64,000 nucleotides of DNA from Rhodococcus sp. OK302 (lineage in GTDB: Bacteria; Actinomycetota; Actinomycetes; Mycobacteriales; Mycobacteriaceae): contig NZ_NPJZ01000001.1 in assembly GCF_002245895.1 (NCBI RefSeq), forward strand, positions 3,694,501-3,758,500, given 5' to 3'. Of the stretch, positions 52,061 to 61,225 are shown piece after piece. A program made the translations under genes and the position numbers. Below the pieces are notes generated by a model, which saw nothing but the letters and a program-made list of their open reading frames with translations, ran no database searches and was not told the DNA's origin. Numbering within the stretch: the stretch's first letter is position 1; each line of letters starts with the position of its first letter.

Positions 52061-52158
52061 ACGGAACGCTCGCTTGGTTATGACGCAGTAGCTGGTACGC
52101 CTTCAACAGCTTCCGGGTGGCGCCGGTGGGATCACCGTGAAGAATCTAGGAGACAGTA

Positions 52159-52689
52159 ATGACAGTCGAAATCGACGGTGCTCATTTCCGCAAGGTTCTC
52201 GGGCAGTATCCCACCGGCGTCGTAGTCGTGACGGCCATTGCCGCCGACGGCGCACCACTCGGTATGGCAGTGGGATCCTTTACCTCAGTGTCGTTGGAGC
52301 CGCCGCTCGTGGCCTACGTGCCGGACAAGAAGTCGAGTTCGTGGAAAGCGTTACGCGAATCAGGGGATCTCTTCTGCATCAACGTATTAGGTGCAGACCA
52401 GGAGGACGTCTGTCGAGCAGTGGCAACGAGCAAGGAAAGGAAGTTCGACGGGATCGCGTGGCGTCCGTCCGCGACCGGAATGCCGGTTCTTTCAGGGGCA
52501 GTCGCCTACATCGATTGCACGGTCCATGACATCCATGACGCTGGAGACCATGACATTGTGGTGGGTAGGGTGCACGACCTCGACGTGAATGCCGCGGCGG
52601 CATCTCCGTTGTTATTCTTTCGAGGCGGCTATGGATCCTTCTCGGCCCGTGATGCCGATCCGCAGGCTACTGGTCGCCAGTCGATGTAG
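52159..52689 (+). CDS. NAD(P)H:flavin reductase (HpaC/ActVB family)
   Basis: A 176-residue flavin reductase domain protein that supplies reduced flavin to a partner oxygenase. It has the family's FRKVLGQYPTGVVVVTA opening (quoted within limit), GMAVGSFTSVSLEPPLV, and the SSSWKALRESGDLFCINVL block, with the GDHDIVVGRVHDL strand near the end. Its place after the LLM monooxygenase makes it the probable reductase component. The ATG at 52159 has AGGAGACAGTA upstream. Confidence 0.9.
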   Translation: MTVEIDGAHFRKVLGQYPTGVVVVTAIAADGAPLGMAVGSFTSVSLEPPLVAYVPDKKSSSWKALRESGDLFCINVLGADQEDVCRAVATSKERKFDGIAWRPSATGMPVLSGAVAYIDCTVHDIHDAGDHDIVVGRVHDLDVNAAAASPLLFFRGGYGSFSARDADPQATGRQSM

Positions 52690-52752
52690 TCGTCTTCCAA
52701 AGCTACTGTAACGCAGTATTTTTGGATCTATTCTTGCAGCTTTCAGGCTGGG

Positions 52753-52929
52753 GTGTCGACGATCGTCACCAGATGCACATTGCAACTCGTCGGCAAAGCC
52801 GTCGAATATCGCATCATCACTAATCTTGCCGCCATCGATGTGACCGAAAACGGGCTCGATTCGTGCGTCCGCGCGCCCGACAATATCGACGAGCGGATCC
52901 GTGCCGCTACAGCTGCGACCCTGTCTTGA
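52753..52929 (+). pseudogene. C-terminal remnant of a 3-oxoacid CoA-transferase beta subunit
   Basis: A 58-codon frame matching only the end of 3-oxoacid/3-oxoadipate CoA-transferase subunit B: IVTRCTLQLVGKAVEYRII corresponds to the conserved RCTLPLTGKGVVDRIITDLAVIDVT stretch (recalled in part), then NLAAIDVTENGL and ERIRAATAATL. The catalytic part and the A subunit are missing. It lies between the flavin reductase and the CoA ligase, so the ancestral cluster probably included a CoA-transferase step. Confidence 0.75.
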
Positions 52930-52968
52930 GTCACCCGTGCCGGTCGCGCCGAAAGGACAAAGATTCAC

Positions 52969-54540
52969 ATGCTCAATCTTGTTGTGTTCCTAGAGGACTC
53001 CGCCCGCCGCTACCCGGATCGGGTAGCGCTGGTCTGCGGTACTGAAAGGCTGACCTATGCCGAACTCAACGAACAGGCCGACCAGATCGCCAACCTGCTG
53101 GTCGACAGAGGTATCAAATCGGGCGACAGAGTTGCACTCTCGTGCCCCAACCTCCCGCAGTTTCCTGCCATCTACTACGGCATTCTGAAGGCCGGCGCAG
53201 TAGTCGTCCCGCTGAACATCCTGCTCAAGCCTGGCGAAATTACTTACCACCTCGAAGATTCAGGTGCGACTCTCTTCTTCTGCTTCGAAGGAACAGACGA
53301 GCTTCCCATGGGTGAATACGGACAAGCTGGATTTGACGGTGCCAGCGGATGTCGCGAGATGGTGGTCATCGCAGCGGACCCGACCGTGAAGGCGACTGAC
53401 CATGGCACCGATACTTTGTCGTTCGCTCTCGATGGCAAGCCGAACACGTTCAATACAGTCGTTCGCGAATCCACCGACACCGCAGTAATTCTCTACACGA
53501 GCGGTACCACAGGACGACCCAAGGGCGCTGAACTTACTCATGCGAACATGGTGCTCAACGCACTGACGGCTAGCCGACTTTTCGACAGCAACCCGGTGCG
53601 GACGGACACTTATCTGCTCACTCTTCCGCTGTTCCATTCCTTCGGCCAAACGGTGACGATGAATGCCGGCCTATCAGTCGGTGCGACACTCGTGCTGATG
53701 CCTCGCTTCGACGCCGAAGTAGCACTTGACCTCATGATCAAGGAGCAGATCACATTCTTCGCCGGTGTACCGACGATGTACTGGGCTCTGTTGGGCGCCC
53801 TTGACGACACCGTTGATGTCGATCGCATCGCTCGTAAGCTTCGGTGCGCGATATCCGGAGGCGCAGCGCTACCGGTGGAGATCCTCACCCAATTCGAACG
53901 ACGCTTCGGGGTGCAGATCCTTGAAGGCTACGGGTTGTCGGAAACGTCGCCGTTGGCATTGTTCAGCGATCCCGAACGGGACCCCCGACCCGGCTCGATC
54001 GGGGTGCCTGTGTGGGGCATCGAGGCAAAGCTCGTCGACATGGACGGGAATGTCGTCGGGCAGGACGGCGTCGGCGAACTTGCCTTGCGTGGACACAACG
54101 TCATGAAGGGATACTTGAATCGACCCGAGGCGACCGCCGAAGTGATGCGTGACGGTTGGTTCCGAACGGGCGATATTGCCCGGTGCGACGCGGACGGCTT
54201 CTACTACATTGTCGACCGGGCCAAGGATGTTATTGTTCGCGGTGGATTCAACGTCTACCCTCGCGAAATCGAGGAAGTGCTGATGACCCATCCGGACGTC
54301 TCGCTCGCCGCAGTTGTCGGGGTGCCGGATGATCGAAACGGGGAAGAGATCAAAGCGTTCGTCATTCTTCATCGTGGCTCACAGATCACCGAAACAGTGC
54401 TGATCGACTGGTGCAAGGTACAGATTGCGAGTTACAAGTATCCACGCTCGATCGAATTCGTAACCACGCTTCCGATGACTGCAACCGGCAAGATCCTCAA
54501 GCGTGAACTCAACTCGAAAGTTGCGGCGGGATCGAACTAA
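52969..54540 (+). CDS. AMP-forming acyl-CoA ligase (FadD-like)
   Basis: A 523-residue ANL-superfamily ligase that activates a carboxylic acid as its CoA thioester through an acyl-adenylate. Core motifs are YTSGTTGRPKGAEL (about residue 178), YGLSETSPLA (about 322), WFRTGDIARCDADGFYYIVDR and the C-terminal catalytic lysine region PMTATGKILKRE. It resembles medium/long-chain fatty acid or aromatic acid ligases. In this locus it may activate a ring-cleavage acid, replacing the lost CoA-transferase, but that is inference. ATG 52969 has AAAGGACAAAG upstream. Confidence 0.9.
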   Translation: MLNLVVFLEDSARRYPDRVALVCGTERLTYAELNEQADQIANLLVDRGIKSGDRVALSCPNLPQFPAIYYGILKAGAVVVPLNILLKPGEITYHLEDSGATLFFCFEGTDELPMGEYGQAGFDGASGCREMVVIAADPTVKATDHGTDTLSFALDGKPNTFNTVVRESTDTAVILYTSGTTGRPKGAELTHANMVLNALTASRLFDSNPVRTDTYLLTLPLFHSFGQTVTMNAGLSVGATLVLMPRFDAEVALDLMIKEQITFFAGVPTMYWALLGALDDTVDVDRIARKLRCAISGGAALPVEILTQFERRFGVQILEGYGLSETSPLALFSDPERDPRPGSIGVPVWGIEAKLVDMDGNVVGQDGVGELALRGHNVMKGYLNRPEATAEVMRDGWFRTGDIARCDADGFYYIVDRAKDVIVRGGFNVYPREIEEVLMTHPDVSLAAVVGVPDDRNGEEIKAFVILHRGSQITETVLIDWCKVQIASYKYPRSIEFVTTLPMTATGKILKRELNSKVAAGSN

Positions 54541-54578
54541 TCAAGTGGCCAACTTCTTCTCGAAAAGGGGAAAATAAT

Positions 54579-55088
54579 ATGAGTGATGACAGCGCACCAG
54601 TGACGATTTCCGAGCGCCGCGAGTCGAATCTCCCGATCCCAGAGCCAACGCTCGCCGCGGTGCAACCACTGGTCGGTGAGACGGGTCGCGTTAATTTTCC
54701 GGACGTCTGCGGACGCGTTGTCCATGGTGACCAGCGCGGCCGAACCCTGGGTTTCCCCACGGCCAACCTCGAACTCGACGAATGGTCTGCCGGCATTCCT
54801 TGCGACGAGGTTCTGGCCGACGGAGTCTGGGCGGGTCGATGCGTACTGCGCGACGGGCGTTCAATCCCTGCTGCAATATCAATCGGCCGGCGGAGAACCT
54901 TCTACGGAGGAGATGGTCCCAGGCTCCTCGAGGCGCACCTTATCGACTTCGCTGAAGACCTCTACGGCGAGGAAATTCGTGTCCACCTTGACCTGTGGAT
55001 TCGCGCGCAGACAACTTTCGCCACAAAAGAAGATCTGGTGGATGCGCTCGAATCCGATGTCAGATATGCCAGGGTCCATGTGAAGTAA
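54579..55088 (+). CDS. Stand-alone riboflavin kinase
   Basis: A 169-residue protein consisting of a short N-terminal extension (about 1-40) and the flavokinase domain only: GRVVHGDQRGRTLGFPTANL (split as GDQRGRTLGFPTAN) gives the ATP/riboflavin site, and HLIDFAEDLYGEEIRVHLD the catalytic C-terminal part. Housekeeping bacterial RibF also carries an FAD synthetase domain; this one does not, so it would make FMN and stop there. This suits an FMN-dependent LLM monooxygenase in the same gene run. The N-terminal PIPEPT motif reappears in the following small frame. Confidence 0.88.
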   Translation: MSDDSAPVTISERRESNLPIPEPTLAAVQPLVGETGRVNFPDVCGRVVHGDQRGRTLGFPTANLELDEWSAGIPCDEVLADGVWAGRCVLRDGRSIPAAISIGRRRTFYGGDGPRLLEAHLIDFAEDLYGEEIRVHLDLWIRAQTTFATKEDLVDALESDVRYARVHVK

Positions 55089-55101
55089 GTACCTTCGCGA
55101 G

Positions 55102-55344
55102 GTGCACCGTCAACTGCTGGGGCCGTGCGTCCACCACGGATCCGGTTGGATCGGGAGGCCGCCAGAAGTCGCTGACGACGGCGCTATGGTGTGGGACGTC
55201 GATTTCTCCGAGCAACCGATCCCAGAGCCAACGCCGGAACCGCCATCACTGCGTCTTCCGTTTGCGCTGACGGACTTTTGCCAACCCGGGATGACCATCA
55301 ACTACCCGGCCCTAAAGGACCAGGTTTGCTGCTCAACGATCTAG
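55102..55344 (+). CDS. Short hypothetical frame after the riboflavin kinase, possibly a gene remnant
   Basis: An 80-codon frame (GTG 55102) starting 13 bases after the kinase stop. It contains WDVDFSEQPIPEPTPEPPSLRL, and 19 bases encoding PIPEPT are identical to a stretch in the kinase gene (54633-54651 versus 55216-55234). No family is recognised. It runs into the end of the adjacent insertion-sequence relic, so it may be the truncated front of a larger gene cut by the insertion. Confidence 0.35.
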   Translation: MHRQLLGPCVHHGSGWIGRPPEVADDGAMVWDVDFSEQPIPEPTPEPPSLRLPFALTDFCQPGMTINYPALKDQVCCSTI

Positions 55345-56143
55345 CTGGATGCTAGAGCGGTGGCTGCTATAGGCCGGTTGACTGAGGCGGCCCAATACTT
55401 TTCATGCCCGAGCGCAGCAACATTGCGGGCAGCATTGTGGTCCGCGTGCGCGGTCCACCCACACTCTCGACACACGAACCTAGCTTGACTGCGGCGATTC
55501 TTCGCATCACAAAACCCGCACTGCGAGCAGGTGCGGGACGTGTTGCGCGGGTTGATCACCGCCACCGGTACTCCCGCCATTTCCGCCTTGTACTCGACGA
55601 AGTTGCGCAACTGGGCGTATGCCCAGCTACGTCGCGAAAGACTAGATCGGATTCGCCTTTGCGGTCGGCGAGAAGTTTCCGCTGCCAGGGTGCGCACACG
55701 AACGGCACACCCTTCATTCGGCCCGAGACCGTCCAGATCGACACTGTCGACGAGTCGAGTTGCCACGACAAGCACCGATCGTCGAATGGTTGCGCCGCCA
55801 GTGATCGGAAACGAACAGCTGAATCTGCGACTCCCGCATACCGTTTAGTTCCGCGTCGGCCGTAGTTTCCGGCCTTAAGATTCGCCGCACGGGTGGTGTA
55901 CGCGTCGGCAACTTTCTTGATCACGCGGACCGCAGGCTGCGCCGACAACCCGAGCAACTTGACCTGCGTGTACACCGAATGGTGCAACGTGAACGCCCGA
56001 CGATCAGAAGAGTTTTGGGCGACATCGGACACGAAGTCGGCAGCTCGGTTGCAGGTGAGCAGCGTCTGCTTCAACGCGGCAGCTTGCTCGTCGGTGACGG
56101 CGAGTTTGATCATCACGATCCGCTTCACTTTCACCACCACCGC
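55341..56143 (-). mobile_element. TnpB-type insertion sequence relic (minus strand)
   Basis: Broken tnpB gene of the IS605/IS607 kind. The N-terminal part reads MIKLAVTDEQAAALKQTLL from 56113 (coding probably began near 56143 with VKVKRIV). In another frame the C-terminal part has the TnpB zinc ribbon TCSQCGFCDAK...FVCRECG followed by HADHNAARN, ending at a TAG at 55341. The RuvC centre between them is largely deleted and the frame is shifted, so no nuclease can be made. A CTAGC-TGGAT-GCTAG hairpin (55341-55355) sits at its end, as at the palindromic ends of this family. Confidence 0.75.
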
Positions 56144-56359
56144 CCCAAATGTTTGCACCGGACCCCACAACCCGATACGACAGATCATTGCATTGGGGTA
56201 CGACAAGTATCCGAATCCACCACAGCCGCAGTTGTATCCGCGTCTCGTGAACAGGGCACCAGCCCGGACCAGCCACACCCGCACGCCAGGTTTACTGCGC
56301 AATCCAGAGCGGCTTCCTCCCAGCCCTACAGGGCCAGGTTTCCGCCGGTATGCCTTATG

Positions 56360-56863
56360 AACTCCTACGTTCAGATAGACGGAGAATCCACGTTTTACCT
56401 GACGATCGCCGCCGGCGTCGACAACGAGGTTCTCGTCCACGAAATGCCGCCGGAGGCTCTCAACTGTTGACCTAGATCCAATACTCCCTGACCTGACGTC
56501 GGGAGTTGCTGCGGTGGGAGTGGATTGGTCGCCGTCCATGCTCGGTGCCGCCGCCATCGCCACGGAAAGCCCGGACGGGTTGGTTTTCCGACTGCCGAGG
56601 CCGGACCTACGACGACCGGAACCTCCGGATCAAACTGGCCCGGCTGCAAATCGAAGGGTCAATGCCTGCATCGCAAAGCCACCCCATGTGACGCAGGTGG
56701 CCGCGAAGATCACGGTTCTCGGCGTTGTGCCCAGGCTGCAATGAAAAGCTCTCCCGCCCCGGCGGTTACCGCCGGGGTGCGCAGTGCAAGCTCGGCGGCA
56801 ATCGTGATCATGTGGCGGGCGTGAACCTGGCCAAACACGCATTGTTGGGGTTAGGAAAGCTGT
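56360..56863 (+). mobile_element. Second TnpB relic (plus strand)
   Basis: Fragments of another tnpB on the opposite strand, scattered over frames. VGVDWSPSMLGAAAIATES (about 56508-56565) has the look of the RuvC-I Asp segment, and CPGCNEKLSRPGGYRRGAQC (about 56728-56787) with DHVAGVNLAKHALLG (up to about 56863) is a zinc ribbon plus RuvC-III-like end. Stops and frameshifts rule out function. Together with the minus-strand relic it fills the gap between the riboflavin kinase and ribBA. Confidence 0.6.
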
Positions 56864-57303
56864 TCGGGAACTCGGTCAGAATCCGGAGATCCGGCTGTCG
56901 ACATGCGCCGATGCGCCAGTGCCGCGACAAGAGCAGTCCTATACCGAGCAGTCCTACACCGAGCAGGCCGCGGCATCGCTGTGTCCGCCGTAGTGTTCCC
57001 GCGGCGAAACCGCCGCTGGGGTGAATCAGATAAGAATTGTTCCGGCGCCTCAAGCGTCGGTGTGCGGCACGGTCAAACCCGCAGCGCTGCAAGTTGATAC
57101 GGGTAGAGTATGAGATTCGGGTCGACGCTGTACGTTCGTAGTCGACGACTGACTTTCGACGACTGCCGGCGAGCGCGGTCATTGCGTGGTTGTGATGCCT
57201 GCATTCTGCGTCGTCAATTTCCTTGGTGTCCAACATATTGCGAGCGGATCGTCGGTCCGGCGAAGCCGGTGATCCGGTATGCGTCGAGGATGTCCTGCCC
57301 GTT
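56864..57303. other. Interval without recognisable gene
   Basis: 440 bases between the TnpB relic and the end of ribBA. It includes a direct run of CCTA(T/C)ACCGAGCAG (TATACCGAGCAGTCCTACACCGAGCAG around 56939-56966) and otherwise nothing I can identify. Probably insertion-sequence debris plus ribBA downstream sequence. Confidence 0.5.
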
Positions 57304-58560
57304 CTAGGCCAGGCGCGAGTGACTGTTCAAGTCGATGCTTCGGGACTGTCGTTGATTCATTCGGTTCCTTGCAGTATCTACGCGCAGCACGTTTTGCGGA
57401 TGGGGAGGCTCGGCTGACGGTGCGAGTCCGGTGACCCTCAATCCGTGCCGTTCGAACTCTGCCCACTCGCCGGGATTGTCGGTCAGGAGGCGCAACGACA
57501 CCACTCCGATCTCACGCAGAATTTGAGCCGCAACAACATAGTCGGGAACGTTGACCGGACGCGTCGGCGTGGCGCCACCATCGAAGGCGTATGCGCCGTG
57601 ATCCTCCAGGTTGAGGGCCTGAAGCTTGTTGAGCAGTGCCGCCCCTCGGCCTCTGTGCCCACGCACGTACAGCACTACGCCGCGACCTTCGGCTGCGACG
57701 ACTTCCAGTGAGGTCTGCAACTGAGAACCGCAATCGCAGCGAAGCGAGCCGAACACGTCGCAAGTCAGGCACTCGAAATGCACGTGGACCAAGACGTCCT
57801 CGCCATCACCGATATCGCCGTCTATCAGTGCGACATGCTCCCGGTCGTCGAGTTGACTGCTGTAGCCGAGTGCACGGAATGTGCCGCAAGCGAAGGGCAT
57901 TCGCGCTTCGACCCTTCGGTCGATTTGGCGCTCGGAAAACTGACGATATTCGATCAGATCGGCTACGGAAATCAGTGTCAGGTCGTGCGCACGGGCGAAA
58001 TATTCCAGTTCGTCACGGCGGGCCATGCTGGTCTCGTCGAGGCGAGAGACGATTTCGCACAAGACTCCGACTGGTGCGAGGCCGGCGAGAATTGCGAGGT
58101 CAACCGAAGCTTCAGTGTGGCCGGCGCGGGTGAGCACTCCACCGGCTCTGGCCCGTAGCGGTACGACGTGACCCGGCCGTGTGAAGTCGGATGCGCCTGC
58201 GGCAGGATCAGCCAAAAGACGAATGGTTCTGGCGCGGTCGGTTGCGGAGATGCCGGTGCCGACGCCAACTGCATCAACCGTCACCGCGTAGGCGGTTCCT
58301 CGTGCATCTTCGTTTACCTGACACATCGGCGGCAGGTTCAAGCGTTGGCAGTCTTCTTCTTGAAGCGATACGCACACGAAGCCCGAGGTGTGGCGAACCA
58401 TGAATGCGAGAAGTTCCGGGGTCGCCTTGTCCGCGGCGAAGATCAGATCGCCTTCGTTCTCTCGATCTTCGTCATCGACCACCACTACCGGTTTTCCGGC
58501 CGCAATATCGGCAATTGCTAGCTTGACCTGCTGAAACGAGTCGGGATCCATCACGGCCAT
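57304..58560 (-). CDS. ribBA: RibBA-like bifunctional riboflavin synthesis protein
   Basis: A 418-residue fusion. The N-terminal DHBP synthase domain (1 to about 205) is intact: [28 protein letters not shown], and [26 protein letters not shown] region. The C-terminal GTP cyclohydrolase II-like domain keeps the zinc cysteines ([15 protein letters not shown]), but the catalytic EGRGIGL loop reads [12 protein letters not shown] and the usual DxRxYG segment reads NVPDYVV, so cyclohydrolase activity is doubtful. The ATG at 58560 follows AAGGAG; long in-frame upstream sequence is non-coding. No FMN riboswitch is seen upstream. It would supply riboflavin precursor to the riboflavin kinase across the insertion debris. 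Confidence 0.88.
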   Translation of the reverse strand: MAVMDPDSFQQVKLAIADIAAGKPVVVVDDEDRENEGDLIFAADKATPELLAFMVRHTSGFVCVSLQEEDCQRLNLPPMCQVNEDARGTAYAVTVDAVGVGTGISATDRARTIRLLADPAAGASDFTRPGHVVPLRARAGGVLTRAGHTEASVDLAILAGLAPVGVLCEIVSRLDETSMARRDELEYFARAHDLTLISVADLIEYRQFSERQIDRRVEARMPFACGTFRALGYSSQLDDREHVALIDGDIGDGEDVLVHVHFECLTCDVFGSLRCDCGSQLQTSLEVVAAEGRGVVLYVRGHRGRGAALLNKLQALNLEDHGAYAFDGGATPTRPVNVPDYVVAAQILREIGVVSLRLLTDNPGEWAEFERHGLRVTGLAPSAEPPHPQNVLRVDTARNRMNQRQSRSIDLNSHSRLA

Positions 58561-58936
58561 GTTCGTTCTCCTTGAATTCTGCGCGATGGATCGCGCCTTC
58601 CGTTGGTGCGGGATCTGTTTTGCCGCAATGCTATCCATGCTTGCAGCGTTCCGACTGTCCCGAAATTGACACAGATTTGTCAGGGCGACTGTGTCCGGGG
58701 CGTTCTTATGTGGACCCGATTCGAGGTTGGTTGGTGGGGTGGATTGCCGGGGACCTGTCACGCACGAATCTCGAAATACGAATACCGCGATCGCTACGGG
58801 CCGCCGGCTTTGCGCGCCGGTCGGCAGACCATACCGAACGGTGATCTTGATTCGTTCGACGGCGGAAGGTCCTCTGCGGCAATGGTTTTGTGTGCGCGCT
58901 AAAATCGCGCCGTTTCGGGCTTCTGAACATTCTCAA

Positions 58937-59134
58937 ATGGCGACGACCAGCGTCTATGCCCGGATTTCGACTGCTGGACAGGTGAAGGAAACGGGAGTCC
59001 CACGTGTCATCTGGGCCGCCGGGCATGGTGCTCGGACGTTCGCGGTCGCGCGGCGTCGAGAACCTTTGCGGTCAACTTGTGCGCGATGTCCCAATATTGG
59101 GACACTTCAGCTCCGTCCACGGCGGATAACGTGA
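58937..59134 (+). pseudogene. Possible serine-recombinase N-terminal scrap
   Basis: The frame opens MATTSVYARISTAGQ, which resembles the catalytic-serine start of resolvases and IS607-type transposases (YARVST..Q), but nothing recombinase-like follows. With TnpB relics nearby it may be a leftover of an IS607-like tnpA; chance is also possible. Confidence 0.25.
59087..59104. promoter_or_regulatory. Perfect 18-base palindrome, candidate operator of the locus
   Basis: TGTCCCAATATTGGGACA is fully self-complementary, about 260 bases before the PucR-type start and 527 from ribBA. TGTCCCGAAATTGACACA at 58656-58673 shares its TGTCCC half, the central AA/TT and a TTG-ACA right half. The binding protein is unknown; the adjacent PucR-type regulator is the first suspect. 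Confidence 0.55.
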
Positions 59135-59365
59135 CGTGCCTAACGTTGAGCAGGAATTGCAGTCCACCTCACGGCTGCTGAACATGATGAAGATGTAGGA
59201 GGTGTCCATGTCCGTCAGTGACCCGGTTTCAGCCGTCAACGAGCGATCGAAAGTCGGCCTGAACGAATTGAGTACACACATGCATGTCGCTGCGTCGCAT
59301 GGTTTTTCCGGTTCTATTGCTGATACTTCCTCATCTTGCTCCACCTTTCAGAGGGGCAAGTTTTG

Positions 59366-61225
59366 ATGACTGTTGTCGCCGAGACCGCGGTGACAGGCCG
59401 GCGAGCTCAATGCTCGGGGATCGTTGCTGTCGGTTCGGCAGTCCGAGCAATGACGGAACTTGCGGCGGCCGTGAACAATGGTGCAGCAATCGACGAGATA
59501 CTGCAGCTGGCTGCTGCGAAGATCGCGCAGACGACTGGACACATGATGGCGATCGTGATGCAGCCCAACAGTATGACGAAGTCGTTGGAGGTTGTGACCG
59601 CTCATGGGATATCGGACTCTTACGTCGATACGATCATGAAACACCCGTTGTTGACTACCGCAGGTGATCGCGGCGAAGGGCCTACCAGTCGCGCCTTCCG
59701 TTCGCGACGTCCTGTCGTGGCTACCGGGTTGGAAGCGCATCTTCCTATTGTCCTGGGGCGCACAGCTTTGCGTGAAGGCATTGGATCGATGGTTTCTCTC
59801 CCGCTGCTGATCGCGCACAATGTTCGATACATCGTCAACGTCTATTGCACTGACGCGGACTGCTTTGATGACGCGACAGTCCTCCTTCTCGAGAACTTTG
59901 CAAGTTTGGTCAGTCTGTTGCTCGACACTCATGTAGCCAGCGGCGAGCTGTATGCCGAAGCTGCGGCTCACCGACGACAGATCGACGCCTTACAGTCCAA
60001 GTGCCACTCCCTGAGGGCGACTCAGGTCAACCTTGACGAACTACACGGCCTGGTGATCAAAGAAGCAGGACTCGAGCGGTTATTTGCCCGCCTCACTGAG
60101 ATGACTGGTGCCAGTTTTCACGTATCCGACGTGTTCGGACGGACATTGGCGGGGGAGCTGAAGGGCGCCGGCGACCAGCACATGCGGCGGAGCGTCGTGC
60201 TCGACAACGAGGTGGTGGCGACATTGTCAATCCGTTGCGCCGAAACCGATGTCACGGTGCGTCCGGAAGTGGCCGGCATGCTCCATGCCGCTCCCGCGCT
60301 CGTCGCAATGATGCTCATGCGCAGTTGGGTGGCGCTCGATGCCGAAGCGCGACTACGTGTCGATCTGGTCGAGGAACTGCTCGCGGGTCCGCGCGAAGGG
60401 AATCTTGCGCTGGCAGCGCACGCCCGCAACAAGTGGGGGATCGAAATGACTGCCAGAAACCGCTTGGTTGTCGGTCGCATCGCCAATCCGTCACCGGGAG
60501 CATCGTCGTCTCATGATCCCTCCCCGATCAGACGCTCGTTACTCGCTGTCGTAGAGGAATTGGTCCGGCGTTCGCCGGGGGCACATCTGGTCGCCGAATT
60601 CGACCGACAGCTCGTCGTGCTCCTCGAAGACGGTCCGGTCCAGGCGGCCGGAGACTTTGGCGAGGTACTGCGCCGCGAGGTCAGTGCCCATACGGGTGGC
60701 GGCACCGTGAGTGTCGCGGTTGCGGACGCCAGCGACACGGTCGAGGGTCACCGTGACTCCTACCGACACGCAGTGGCGTTGCTCGATCTGGTGGGCGAAT
60801 CTGCGGAACCAGCGCGCACCGTGACCGTCGAGCAGTTCGGATTCTTCCGTCTTCTGCTCGATGTGAAGCAGCCACGGGATTTGGTTCAGTTCGCGGACCA
60901 GATGTTGGGGCCTCTGCGTGACTACGACGAGCGTCGCGGAACCGATCTGGTCGAGACGCTGTGCATGTATATGGATTCCGACTGCAGTACCGGGGAGACT
61001 GCCAAACGTCTTCACCTCCATCACAACTCGGTCAACTATCGGTTGAAGAGCATCAGCCGAATTCTGGGGCTGTCCAGTTTGAGCGAACCAAAAATTCTGT
61101 TGCGCTTGGAACTTGCCCTGTCGATCAACCGTCTCGTCCAGCGGGTGGACCGTGAACAACTCCCGAGGTTGGCTTCGGGTAACGGGGATATTATCCTCAA
61201 AGAATGGAGCAGTAGTGGCAAATAG
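59366..61225 (+). CDS. PucR/CdaR-type transcriptional activator with GAF domain
   Basis: A 619-residue regulator. A GAF-like sensory domain occupies about 25-195 (ITQTTGHMMAIVMQ-type strands, GEGPTSRAFRSRRPVVATG), followed by a helical linker, a central GGDEF-fold-like CdaR region (about 370-480), and the C-terminal PucR helix-turn-helix (ETLCMYMDSDCSTGETAKRLHLHHNSVNYRLKSI, quoted in part as STGETAKRLHLHHNSVNYR). Family members activate catabolic genes in response to a pathway compound. The ATG at 59366 has GAGGGG 9 bases upstream. It overlaps the binding-protein gene by 11 bases, linking regulator and importer. Confidence 0.88.
   Translation: MTVVAETAVTGRRAQCSGIVAVGSAVRAMTELAAAVNNGAAIDEILQLAAAKIAQTTGHMMAIVMQPNSMTKSLEVVTAHGISDSYVDTIMKHPLLTTAGDRGEGPTSRAFRSRRPVVATGLEAHLPIVLGRTALREGIGSMVSLPLLIAHNVRYIVNVYCTDADCFDDATVLLLENFASLVSLLLDTHVASGELYAEAAAHRRQIDALQSKCHSLRATQVNLDELHGLVIKEAGLERLFARLTEMTGASFHVSDVFGRTLAGELKGAGDQHMRRSVVLDNEVVATLSIRCAETDVTVRPEVAGMLHAAPALVAMMLMRSWVALDAEARLRVDLVEELLAGPREGNLALAAHARNKWGIEMTARNRLVVGRIANPSPGASSSHDPSPIRRSLLAVVEELVRRSPGAHLVAEFDRQLVVLLEDGPVQAAGDFGEVLRREVSAHTGGGTVSVAVADASDTVEGHRDSYRHAVALLDLVGESAEPARTVTVEQFGFFRLLLDVKQPRDLVQFADQMLGPLRDYDERRGTDLVETLCMYMDSDCSTGETAKRLHLHHNSVNYRLKSISRILGLSSLSEPKILLRLELALSINRLVQRVDREQLPRLASGNGDIILKEWSSSGK

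Larger units (their letters stand above)
58561..59365. promoter_or_regulatory. Divergent control region between ribBA and the PucR-type gene
   Basis: 805 bases with no convincing gene. Signals seen are an 18-base perfect palindrome (59087-59104), a related degenerate sequence TGTCCCGAAATTGACACA (58656-58673) close to the ribBA start, and a frame at 58937 opening like a serine recombinase. A ribosome site GAGGGG precedes the regulator gene. Confidence 0.55.

Noticed and set aside
58561..58700. FMN riboswitch upstream of ribBA
   Set aside because: No AGGGGC/CCACCGGCGG-type conserved RFN blocks on the coding strand; control by a protein operator seems more likely.
58691..59134. 147-codon + strand frame in the ribBA-pucR interval as a real gene
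   Set aside because: Only a 15-residue stretch resembles anything (serine recombinase start); the rest is unlike protein and the frame crosses a perfect palindrome.
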